Assembly: GCA_031257235.1 (NCBI GenBank)
Contig: JAIRPA010000104.1
Location: 1-5,392, forward strand
Direction of reading: 5' to 3'
From: Burkholderiales bacterium
GTDB lineage: Bacteria; Pseudomonadota; Gammaproteobacteria; Burkholderiales; Casimicrobiaceae
DNA: 5,392 bases
The notes under the pieces were generated by a model. It did not search any database. It saw only the letters and a list, made by a program, of their open reading frames with translations, and had not been told where the DNA came from. Both the position numbers and the translations under genes were made by a program. Below, piece by piece: positions 1-4,249 of the stretch. The first letter of the stretch is position 1. Every line of letters begins with the position of its first letter.

Positions 1-55
1 GCGCAAGCCTGCGACTGCAGGTAAAGTCGCAGAATCCACACGCAGCCTTTAGGTT

Positions 56-86
56 GCGTCATTGCGGGCTCCGACCCGCAATCCGG
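56..86. repeat. Palindromic module A, copy 1 (REP-like hairpin)
   Basis: ATTGCGGG at 61-68 and CCCGCAAT at 75-82 form a perfect 8-bp stem around a 6-nt loop. Flanking bases (GCGTC before, CCGGTT after) also match a second copy, in inverted orientation, at 3238-3277 just after pcnB. In that copy the loop is longer. A short extragenic palindrome occurring twice in intergenic DNA fits a REP-like dispersed element; its function is unknown. Confidence 0.6.
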
Positions 87-106
87 TTCTGCAATGTTTG
101 CTTTCT

Positions 107-129
107 GGCGAGGCAAGCCTCGCCCCTAC
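107..129. repeat. Palindromic module B, copy 1
   Basis: GGCGAGGC at 107-114 and GCCTCGCC at 117-124 form a perfect inverted repeat, followed by CCTAC. The second copy at 3299-3320 has a different stem sequence (GGGCGAA / TTCGCCC) but the same TCGCCCCTAC tail and the same orientation. The stem is therefore kept while its bases differ, as expected for a dispersed structured repeat. Confidence 0.55.
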
Positions 130-155
130 ATAATTCTGCGTTTTGCATTCAATTC

Positions 156-177
156 GGGACGCCGAGAGCGGCGTCCC
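156..177. repeat. Palindromic module C, copy 1
   Basis: GGGACGCC at 156-163 and GGCGTCCC at 170-177 form a perfect 8-bp stem around a GAGAGC loop. A related but degraded GACGCC...GGCGT hairpin lies at 3278-3295. There is no T-run on either side, so it is unlikely to be an intrinsic terminator. Confidence 0.55.
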
Positions 178-182
178 CTTGC

Positions 183-210
183 CTGACTCCTGACCTCTGA
201 TCCCTGAAAC
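183..210. repeat. Degenerate 7-bp tandem repeat, CTGANNN x4
   Basis: Four consecutive heptamers start with CTGA, at 183, 190, 197 and 204 (CTGACTC, CTGACCT, CTGATCC, CTGAAAC). The exact 7-bp spacing of CTGA with variable last three bases indicates a short tandem array rather than chance. It lies between module C and the 231-251 motif. Confidence 0.6.
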
Positions 211-230
211 CCACTCCGGTTTTAAAAGAT

Positions 231-251
231 CGGCAAACAGTAAACACCTAC
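231..251. repeat. Motif D, copy 1 (inverted copy at 3377-3397)
   Basis: This 21-bp stretch contains AGTAAACACCTAC and matches the reverse complement of 3377-3397 at 20 of 21 positions. Here it is a single arm with no matching partner close by. In the distal copy the same sequence forms the arm and loop of a perfect 12-bp-stem palindrome. It may be a broken copy of that palindrome. Confidence 0.65.
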
Positions 252-261
252 GCCATTGTAT

Positions 262-284
262 TGGTGCAACAAGCCGTTGCACCA
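262..284. repeat. 9-bp-stem hairpin next to the MITE-like element
   Basis: TGGTGCAAC at 262-270 and GTTGCACCA at 276-284 form a perfect 9-bp stem with loop AAGCC. It ends three bases before the left end of the element at 288-393. No T-tract follows, so a terminator role is unlikely. It may be part of the neighbouring mobile element's insertion site or of an older repeat. Confidence 0.5.
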
Positions 285-287
285 TTT

Positions 288-393
288 GATACCTTTGCAA
301 AACCCCGTGTTTGGGCGGAACTCATTTTGCGAAGCAAAGTTAGTGGAGACCAAAACCCTCCCTGTCACAACGTGGAGGTTTTGCAAAGGTCTC
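288..393. mobile_element. MITE-like element, 106 bp, with terminal inverted repeats
   Basis: The left end begins GATACCTTTGCAAAACC (288-304). The right end (374-393), read on the minus strand, begins GAGACCTTTGCAAAACC, so the first 17 bases agree at 16 positions. The interior has no open frame that looks coding and carries a 46-bp block (310-355) that recurs inverted at 1717-1762. From memory, ends of the GAGACCTTTGCAAAA type occur in some IS5-family (IS1106-like) insertion sequences, so this may be a non-autonomous derivative; that link is inference. No clear target-site duplication is seen: the flanks are ...CCATTT and AATTTT..., both AT-rich. An alternative is a structured RNA or REP-type repeat. 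Confidence 0.6.
310..355 (+). repeat. 46-bp dispersed repeat, copy 1
   Basis: This block matches the reverse complement of 1717-1762 at 45 of 46 positions; the only difference is A versus C at 336. In both places an octamer TTTGCAAA lies exactly 8 bp from the TTTGGGC end (294-301 and 1771-1778), although the 8 intervening bases differ. The block is inside the MITE-like element at 288-393. Confidence 0.8.
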
Positions 394-547
394 AATTTTT
401 TAAAAATCGAAGAGAAACTCCGGCGATGATTTGATAAGAAAGTCAAGCAACCGATAGTTTCAAGCATCGTGTTGTGCAAAAAAGGCTTTTTCAACGAATC
501 CGACTTCGCAAAATCACAAAATCACATTGATGGATCAAAAAAATTTA

Positions 548-580
548 AAAAAAGACTGTCGCTTGAGGGCGACACTTTTT
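548..580. terminator. Bidirectional intrinsic terminator
   Basis: TGTCGC (557-562) and GCGACA (569-574) form a GC-rich stem around TTGAGG. It is preceded by an A-run (547-553) and followed by TTTTT (576-580), so the stem can extend through A-U pairs past one C-C mismatch. A U-tract is produced on either strand. It separates the repeat region from the promoter of the HHH gene; no clear gene ends into it within the window. Confidence 0.75.
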
Positions 581-663
581 AAAATGTAGTTATTATTTTT
601 TTGCTTGTTTTCATAGACAAAACGACACATAATATTGAGTAATTACTACATAATGAACGACAC

Positions 664-692
664 TTGATCATGTGTTGCACTTTATGTATAGT
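664..692 (+). promoter_or_regulatory. Sigma70-type promoter of the HHH gene
   Basis: TTGATC (664-669) and TATAGT (687-692) are separated by 17 bp, each close to the -35 and -10 consensus. Transcription would start near 698-700, giving a leader of about 30 nt before the ATG at 729. A perfect inverted repeat, TGCACT-N8-AGTGCA (676-695), overlaps the -10 hexamer and could be an operator. Confidence 0.6.
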
Positions 693-728
693 GCAGGCTC
701 ACCTCGTTTCTTTTTAAAAGGATTTGTT

Positions 729-1229
729 ATGAAAAAATTATTTGCGGTATTGTTTTTAGCTTTATTTTCTTTAAGTGCGTTTGCGGCAGTTGATATCAAC
801 ACCGCCACGGTTCAAGAGTTGCAATCCATCAAAGGCATTGGCGAACAAACAGCCAAAGCCATTGTAGAGTATCGTGACGCAAACGGAGCTTTTGCATCCA
901 TTGATGATTTGGCAAACGTCAAAGGGATCAAAGCAAAAAAACTCGAAAGTTTGAAATCCGAATTAACCGTGGCAGATAGTTCGACTGCCGAAAAAGCAGC
1001 GGAGGAAGTCAAAAAAGAAGCCACCACTGCGGCAACCGAAGTTAAAGAAGACGCCAAGGCAGCGGCAAAAGAAACCAAAGCCGCCGCCAAGAAAGCTAAG
1101 GGCAAGGTCAAAGAAGGCGCTCAAGAAGTCAAAGAAGAAGTGACCGATGCGGCAAAAGCCGTCAAAAGCGAAGCCAAAGATGTTGCCGCCACTCATGAAT
1201 CAAAAGCGTCGCACAAGGCAATGAAGTAA
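729..1229 (+). CDS. Secreted ComEA-like helix-hairpin-helix protein with Lys/Ala-rich tail
   Basis: The product is 166 residues. Residues 1-19 are a Sec signal peptide (two lysines, hydrophobic core, AFA cleavage site before A20). Residues 21-80 form a ComEA-type double helix-hairpin-helix DNA-binding domain, beginning VDINTA; the first hairpin is KGIG (35-38). The second reads KGIK (65-68), lacking the usual second glycine. Residues 82-166 form a low-complexity tail rich in Lys, Ala and Glu that divides into six 11-residue units (90-155), like LEA group 3 or histone H1-like tails. The domain is known in competence proteins that bind incoming DNA in the periplasm; the tail's role is unknown. 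ATG 729 is preferred because AAAAGGA (716-722) precedes it by 6 nt and it starts a canonical signal peptide; an in-frame start at 672 would lie within the promoter. The gene is monocistronic. I give no symbol because a competence role is not shown. Confidence 0.92.
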   Translation: MKKLFAVLFLALFSLSAFAAVDINTATVQELQSIKGIGEQTAKAIVEYRDANGAFASIDDLANVKGIKAKKLESLKSELTVADSSTAEKAAEEVKKEATTAATEVKEDAKAAAKETKAAAKKAKGKVKEGAQEVKEEVTDAAKAVKSEAKDVAATHESKASHKAMK

Positions 1230-1272
1230 GTCTTCATTCCTCTTAAATCTTTGTTGAGGACGCGTTCCTCAG

Positions 1273-1303
1273 AACCGCAGCGCAAAAGCGTTGCGGTTTT
1301 TTT
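1273..1303 (+). terminator. Intrinsic terminator of the HHH gene
   Basis: The arms at 1273-1283 (AACCGCAGCGC) and 1288-1298 (GCGTTGCGGTT) pair over 11 bp with one G-U wobble and an AAAA loop, followed directly by TTTTT. It lies 43 bp after the stop codon. A smaller perfect hairpin, TGAGGA-N5-TCCTCA (1255-1271), sits just upstream. The minus-strand side lacks a T-run, so it probably does not terminate the oncoming tRNA transcript. Confidence 0.9.
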
Positions 1304-1367
1304 GTGCGCACGGGAGCGAGGAATTAAGGACTTTACAAAACTTCTAAATTTCGCACGGGATGGTTTC

Positions 1368-1457
1368 TGGCGGTGGGTCAGGGATTCGAACCCTGGAAGG
1401 GGTTGCCCCCTTGCTAGTTTTCAAGACTAGTGCATTCAACCGCTCTGCCAACCCACC
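1368..1457 (-). tRNA. tRNA-Ser (anticodon UGA)
   Basis: Read on the minus strand, the 7-bp acceptor stem is GGTGGGT (1451-1457) paired with ACCCACC (1372-1378). Discriminator G (1371) follows, as in serine tRNAs, and then a genomically encoded CCA (1368-1370). The anticodon TGA corresponds to 1421-1423 in a seven-base loop closed by the ACTAG/CTAGT stem. A long variable arm with an AAGGGG/CCCCTT stem and GCAA loop marks it as a class II tRNA. The T-arm has the usual GTTCGAATCC. It decodes UCN serine codons, mainly UCA. It is transcribed toward the HHH gene; no clear promoter or terminator of its own was found. Confidence 0.97.
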
Positions 1458-1637
1458 GTTTCGTGATATGGAAAAACCGGCTCAAAGCGCGAACAGGATG
1501 ATGCCTTGAGGCGGTTTATTGCTATTTTACAACAGTCGATACGCGCGTTTGGCGCGGAAGGTTTCGGGGACATATCACACCGCGCCCCACGAACACGGGG
1601 GCAAATCCTATCACGTTTTTTATCTTTTCCGCGGTTT

Positions 1638-1654
1638 GAACCCTTTGCAAATCT
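1638..1654. repeat. Decayed MITE-end-like sequence
   Basis: GAACCCTTTGCAAATCT matches the left end of the element at 288-304 at about 13 of 17 positions, including the TTTGCAAA octamer. With the inverted 46-bp core at 1717-1762 and another TTTGCAAA at 1771-1778, it suggests a rearranged relative of the 288-393 element. The octamer at 1771 points the opposite way relative to the core compared with copy 1, so this is not a simple intact copy. Confidence 0.4.
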
Positions 1655-1676
1655 CAAGAATCTCGCCCGAACAATG

Positions 1677-1708
1677 GCGAATCGGAGGATTCGTAGCCAA
1701 AAGTGAAC
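1677..1708. repeat. Hairpin direct repeat, unit 1
   Basis: CGAATC (1678-1683) and GATTCG (1688-1693) form a perfect stem with loop GGAG, followed shortly by CCAAAAGTGAAC. About 27 of 32 aligned bases match unit 2 at 1799-1831. The innermost pair is C:G here and T:A in unit 2, a compensatory change that keeps the stem. Confidence 0.65.
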
Positions 1709-1716
1709 CGGGGCAA

Positions 1717-1762
1717 TTTTGGTCTCCACTAACTGTGCTTCGCAAAATGAGTTCCGCCCAAA
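1717..1762 (-). repeat. 46-bp dispersed repeat, copy 2 (inverted)
   Basis: This is the reverse complement of 310-355 with a single mismatch. It lies between the two hairpin direct repeats, about 150 bp upstream of pcnB. The sequence around it differs from copy 1 apart from the TTTGCAAA octamer 8 bp away, so the conserved part is the core. Confidence 0.8.
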
Positions 1763-1798
1763 TATTCCCCTTTGCAAAACCGAGGTTTCCAACCGTGA

Positions 1799-1831
1799 GC
1801 GAATTGGGGTAATTCGCACCCAAAAGTGAAC
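1799..1831. repeat. Hairpin direct repeat, unit 2
   Basis: GCGAATT (1799-1805) and AATTCGC (1811-1817) form a perfect 7-bp stem with loop GGGGT, followed by CCCAAAAGTGAAC. It repeats unit 1 in the same orientation with starts 122 bp apart. It ends about 40 bp before the putative pcnB -10 element. Confidence 0.65.
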
Positions 1832-1867
1832 AACATATATTTTGACCGCATGTGATCGTCGAAAACT

Positions 1868-1876
1868 TGATAAAAT
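1868..1876 (+). promoter_or_regulatory. Putative extended -10 promoter of pcnB
   Basis: TGATAAAAT (1868-1876) has the TGn extension and a -10 hexamer TAAAAT, one base from consensus. No good -35 lies 16-18 bp upstream; TTGACC at 1842-1847 is too far (23 bp). A start near 1883 would give a leader of about 28 nt before ATG 1911, consistent with that start codon. The assignment is tentative. Confidence 0.35.
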
Positions 1877-1910
1877 GCCCGCTTTGATGGATGCAACACC
1901 CAAAAAGAAC

Positions 1911-3233
1911 ATGATACGCGGCATAATCGCCCGTCTTTTAAAGACTCCAAACACCAAACCTCAGGTTTATTCCGCTTCGGAACATCCCGTGCGCGCCGAG
2001 CAAATCGACGCCGCGGCGCTTTCGGTCGTGCGCCGTCTGCAGGACGCCGGTTTTCAGGCGTTTGTCGTGGGCGGGGCGGTGCGCGACTTATTGCTCGCGC
2101 GCCGTCCGAAAGACTTTGATGTCGCCACGAACGCCACCCCCGAAGAAATTCGTCCGCTGTTTCGTCGCGCTTTTATCATCGGACGGCGCTTTAGGCTGGT
2201 GCACGTGCACATCGGGCATGAAGTCATCGAAGTCTCCACGTTTCGCGGCGCGCAAACCGACGAAAATGCCACCGACGATTTTGGTCGATTGCTTTCCGAT
2301 AATGTGTACGGTTCACAAGCCGATGACGCCGTTCGGCGCGACTTCACCATCAACGCGCTTTATTTTGACCCGACCACCGAATCCGTATGGGATTACGTCG
2401 GCGGGATCAAAGACGTTCGGATGCGGCGCTTAAAATTGATCGGCACGCCCGCCACACGGTACCGCGAAGACCCTGTCCGCATGTTGCGGGCGATACGATT
2501 GGCCATCAAACTGGATTTAACCATCGCGCCCTCCTCAGAAAAGCCGATCAAAAAATTAGCGTCGTTGATGGAAAATATCCCGACGGCGCGGCTCTTTGAA
2601 GAAACTCAAAAATTATTGCTCTCCGGCAACGCGCAAAAAACCATCGACGAAGTGCGCCGTTATCGCTTGATGCCGGCATTGGACGCCATCATTGCCAACG
2701 AACACGCCGAACGCTTCATCCGGCTTGCCTTAACGCACACCGATAACCGGCTCATGTCCGGTCGATCGGTCTCGCCCGTTTACTTATTTGCCGCGCTTTT
2801 GTGGCCGGCGGTGGTCGAAAATCGGGATAAGCGCATTCAAGGCGGCGAGAAATCTCAAGCGGCGTTTTTAAACGCCATCGAAGAAATTTTGGAATCTCAC
2901 GGCAAAATGCTTTCCGTGCCGCGCCGCTTTCAGGGAAGTATCCGCGAGATTTGGATGCTCCAGCCGCGCTTCACGCAACGCGTCGCGCAACGTCCTTATA
3001 AATTATTGGAGCAACCCCGCTTTAGAATCGCCTATGATTTTATGCGGATGCGCGCCGAAAACGACGAACTGCCCGAAGAGGTCGGTCTCTGGTGGGAAAA
3101 ATTCCAAACGGCATCTCACGACGAACAACGGAGCCTCATCGCCGAAGCCGGCGACCCGCCGGCCAAAAAACCGCGCCAACGCAGACGCCGGTCGGGAAAT
3201 AAAACCGCCAAACCGGCAGAAACCTCCGAATAA
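1911..3233 (+). CDS. pcnB: Poly(A) polymerase PcnB
   Basis: The 440-residue product is a class II nucleotidyltransferase that adds poly(A) to RNA 3' ends, marking RNAs for degradation. Visible motifs: GGAVRD (54-59); KDFDVAT (67-73) with the metal-binding pair D68/D70; GRRFRLVHV (91-99), the signature separating bacterial PcnB from CCA-adding enzymes; IEV (106-108), probably containing the third carboxylate; RRDFTINAL (142-150); and YREDPVRMLRAIRLA (184-198) in the RNA-binding part. The C-terminus is basic, with RQRRRR at 422-427, as is usual for PcnB. Length is close to E. coli PcnB. The frame is open from TTG 1842, with in-frame ATGs at 1875 and 1887. ATG 1911 is preferred because MIRGIIARLL matches how betaproteobacterial PcnB proteins begin, although its Shine-Dalgarno is weak (AAAAAGAA). 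No folK follows, unlike the common pcnB-folK pair; a terminator comes 91 bp after the stop. Confidence 0.95.
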   Translation: MIRGIIARLLKTPNTKPQVYSASEHPVRAEQIDAAALSVVRRLQDAGFQAFVVGGAVRDLLLARRPKDFDVATNATPEEIRPLFRRAFIIGRRFRLVHVHIGHEVIEVSTFRGAQTDENATDDFGRLLSDNVYGSQADDAVRRDFTINALYFDPTTESVWDYVGGIKDVRMRRLKLIGTPATRYREDPVRMLRAIRLAIKLDLTIAPSSEKPIKKLASLMENIPTARLFEETQKLLLSGNAQKTIDEVRRYRLMPALDAIIANEHAERFIRLALTHTDNRLMSGRSVSPVYLFAALLWPAVVENRDKRIQGGEKSQAAFLNAIEEILESHGKMLSVPRRFQGSIREIWMLQPRFTQRVAQRPYKLLEQPRFRIAYDFMRMRAENDELPEEVGLWWEKFQTASHDEQRSLIAEAGDPPAKKPRQRRRRSGNKTAKPAETSE

Positions 3234-3237
3234 AGCA

Positions 3238-3320
3238 AACCGGATTGCGGGTCACTTCCTTCGATCGCCGCAATGACGACGCCTAGAGGCGGCGTGTCGG
3301 GCGAACACAGTTCGCCCCTA
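3238..3320. repeat. Repeat cluster with modules A (inverted), C and B
   Basis: Directly after pcnB, module A appears in inverted orientation (ATTGCGG 3244-3250 pairs with CCGCAAT 3268-3274, with AACCGG and ATGACG flanks). A degraded module C hairpin (GACGCC 3278-3283, GGCGT 3291-3295) follows. Module B is last (GGGCGAA 3299-3305, TTCGCCC 3311-3317, then CTAC). The same three modules lie at 56-177 in the order A, B, C. No coding function is seen. Confidence 0.6.
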
Positions 3321-3323
3321 CGC

Positions 3324-3355
3324 AAAAAAGGATCAGGCTTTGCCTATCCTTTTTT
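3324..3355. terminator. Bidirectional terminator between pcnB and the convergent binding-protein gene
   Basis: AAAAAAGGAT plus AGGC (3324-3338, one bulged C at 3334) pairs with GCCT plus ATCCTTTTTT (3342-3355) around a TTT loop. The A-run on one side and T-run on the other give a U-tract on both strands, which suits the two converging genes. Confidence 0.88.
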
Positions 3356-3367
3356 GGTAACTCCAAC

Positions 3368-3397
3368 CGGCAAAAAGTAGGTGTTTACTTTTTGCCG
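3368..3397. repeat. Perfect 12-bp-stem palindrome (motif D, copy 2)
   Basis: CGGCAAAAAGTA (3368-3379) and TACTTTTTGCCG (3386-3397) pair perfectly around the loop GGTGTT. It lies 9 bp beyond the stop codon of the minus-strand binding-protein gene. It could add an RNA 3'-end hairpin to that transcript, but it lacks a terminal T-run after the stem. Bases 3377-3397 recur inverted at 231-251 (20 of 21), so it also belongs to the dispersed repeat set. Confidence 0.7.
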
Positions 3398-3406
3398 AAT
3401 ACGATC

Positions 3407-4249
3407 CTACCGCTTAATCACATCCTTCCCAAACCATGTTTGCGCGATGCCGGCGGCGGCGCCGTCGGCTTTCATGGCGTCTAAGGCTTTGTTCAATTCA
3501 TCCAAAAGCGCGGTGTCGTCTTTTCTTAAACCCACGCCGTATTCTTCCGCGCCGAAATGATCGTCCAACACCAGATACTTGCCGGGCTGTTTGGCCACGT
3601 AGTAACGCCCCACCACTTCGTCCAATACCACCGCGTTCAAGCGACCTAAGGATAAATCCGTCAAGGCTTTGACGTTATCGTCGTATTTATTCAATGCGGA
3701 GAACGATTTTTGAACGTCCGGCTCTTTTTCAATCGCGCTGATGGCGCTGGAGCCTTCTTGAACGCCGACGATTTTGTCTTTTAAGTCTGCCTTGGTTTTG
3801 ATCGGCGAATCCGCCACCACAACGATGATCTGATGATTTTCCATGTAGGGCGACGTGAAATTGATGTTTTGTTTGCGCTCTTCGGTGATCGTCAAACCGT
3901 TCCACAAAAGATCAATTCTTTTGCTCATCAATTCCGCTTCTTTTGCCTTCCAGTCAATCGCCTTGAACTCGGCTTCCGCGCCCATTCTTTTGGCGGCTTC
4001 GCGCGCTAAATCAATGTCAAAACCGACGATCTCGCCTTTTTCATCGCGAAAACCCATCGGCGGAAAGCTGTCGTCCAGACCGATGACCAATTTGCGCGCG
4101 GCAACCGGTGCGGGGGCGGCGGCAGGCGCTTCTTGAGTGGCGGCAGGCGCGGCTTCGGGAGCTTTGGGCGGCACGGGTTCTTGTTTGGAACATCCTGCCG
4201 TAATGCCGACGGCAAATAAAAATGCCGGTATGAGTAACCATTTCTTCAT
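3407..4249 (-). CDS. Lipoprotein amino-acid-type ABC transporter substrate-binding protein
   Basis: The 280-residue product belongs to the SBP_bac_3 family, whose members capture amino acids or similar polar solutes and hand them to an ABC importer. Residues 1-19 are a lipoprotein signal with lipobox ITAGC and lipidation at C20; the +2 residue is Ser, not Asp. Residues 23-51 form an Ala/Pro-rich linker holding the domain off the membrane. The binding domain starts near 53 (KLVIGLDDSFPPMGF), contains the family signature GFDIDL (76-81), TEERK (122-126, R125 likely contacting the ligand carboxylate), a GSS segment (166-168) and LDE (209-211, D210 at the usual amine-contacting position). Two lobes are complete, so it is full length. 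ATG 4247-4249 is preceded by AAAGGA (4258-4263) 8 nt upstream. No permease or ATPase gene is adjacent and terminators follow, so it appears to be an orphan binding protein. The ligand cannot be read from sequence. Confidence 0.93.
   Translation of the reverse strand: MKKWLLIPAFLFAVGITAGCSKQEPVPPKAPEAAPAATQEAPAAAPAPVAARKLVIGLDDSFPPMGFRDEKGEIVGFDIDLAREAAKRMGAEAEFKAIDWKAKEAELMSKRIDLLWNGLTITEERKQNINFTSPYMENHQIIVVVADSPIKTKADLKDKIVGVQEGSSAISAIEKEPDVQKSFSALNKYDDNVKALTDLSLGRLNAVVLDEVVGRYYVAKQPGKYLVLDDHFGAEEYGVGLRKDDTALLDELNKALDAMKADGAAAGIAQTWFGKDVIKR

Larger units (their letters stand above)
1..547. other. Gene-poor, repeat-rich intergenic region
   Basis: No convincing coding region is visible here. 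Open frames exist on both strands, but they run through palindromes and repeat units, lack Shine-Dalgarno sequences and resemble no protein family I recognise. The stretch holds, in order, three perfect hairpins (61-82, 107-124, 156-177), a degenerate 7-bp tandem repeat (183-210), a motif recurring near 3377-3397, a 9-bp-stem hairpin (262-284) and a 106-bp element with terminal inverted repeats (288-393). From about 394 to 547 the DNA becomes AT-rich and I see nothing specific in it before the terminator at 548. The base composition of 394-660 is clearly more AT-rich than the coding parts of the window. Confidence 0.7.
1458..1850. other. Gene-poor gap between tRNA-Ser and pcnB, with repeats
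   Basis: Short open frames on both strands cross repeats and resemble no family, so none is called. The region holds an inverted repeat GGCGCGG / CCGCGCC (1551-1557, 1580-1586), a MITE-end-like sequence (1638-1654, containing CCCTTTGCAAA), two direct hairpin repeats (1677-1708, 1799-1831) and, between those, the inverted second copy of the 46-bp block. It looks like a mosaic of decayed non-coding repeats inserted upstream of pcnB. Confidence 0.65.

Noticed and set aside
2..52. Possible 3' end of a plus-strand gene: 16 codons ending in TAG at 50-52, reading like a basic C-terminus (RKPATAGKVAESTRSL)
   Set aside because: Too short to support a gene call. Sequence upstream of the window is needed.
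156..177. Module C hairpin as a terminator
   Set aside because: The stem is strong but neither strand has a T-run after it.
183..210. Tandem heptamers as a CRISPR array
   Set aside because: Units are only 7 bp, contiguous and degenerate, with no spacers.
222..494. Minus-strand open frame of 90 codons
   Set aside because: It begins with TTG without a ribosome-binding site, runs through both ends of the MITE-like element and the hairpin at 262-284, and resembles no family I know.
812..1196. Minus-strand frames opposite the HHH gene, Ala/Ser- or Phe/Gly-rich
   Set aside because: They are shadows of the Lys/Ala-rich codons on the plus strand; no start signals.
1506..1812. Plus-strand open frames in the tRNA-pcnB gap
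   Set aside because: They are composed of repeat units (TTTGCAAA, the inverted 46-bp block), have no convincing Shine-Dalgarno and no recognisable protein features.
1436..1957. Minus-strand open frame of 173 codons
   Set aside because: It overlaps the tRNA 5' end and the start of pcnB. Its apparent internal repeat (VHFW...) is only the translated hairpin direct repeats.
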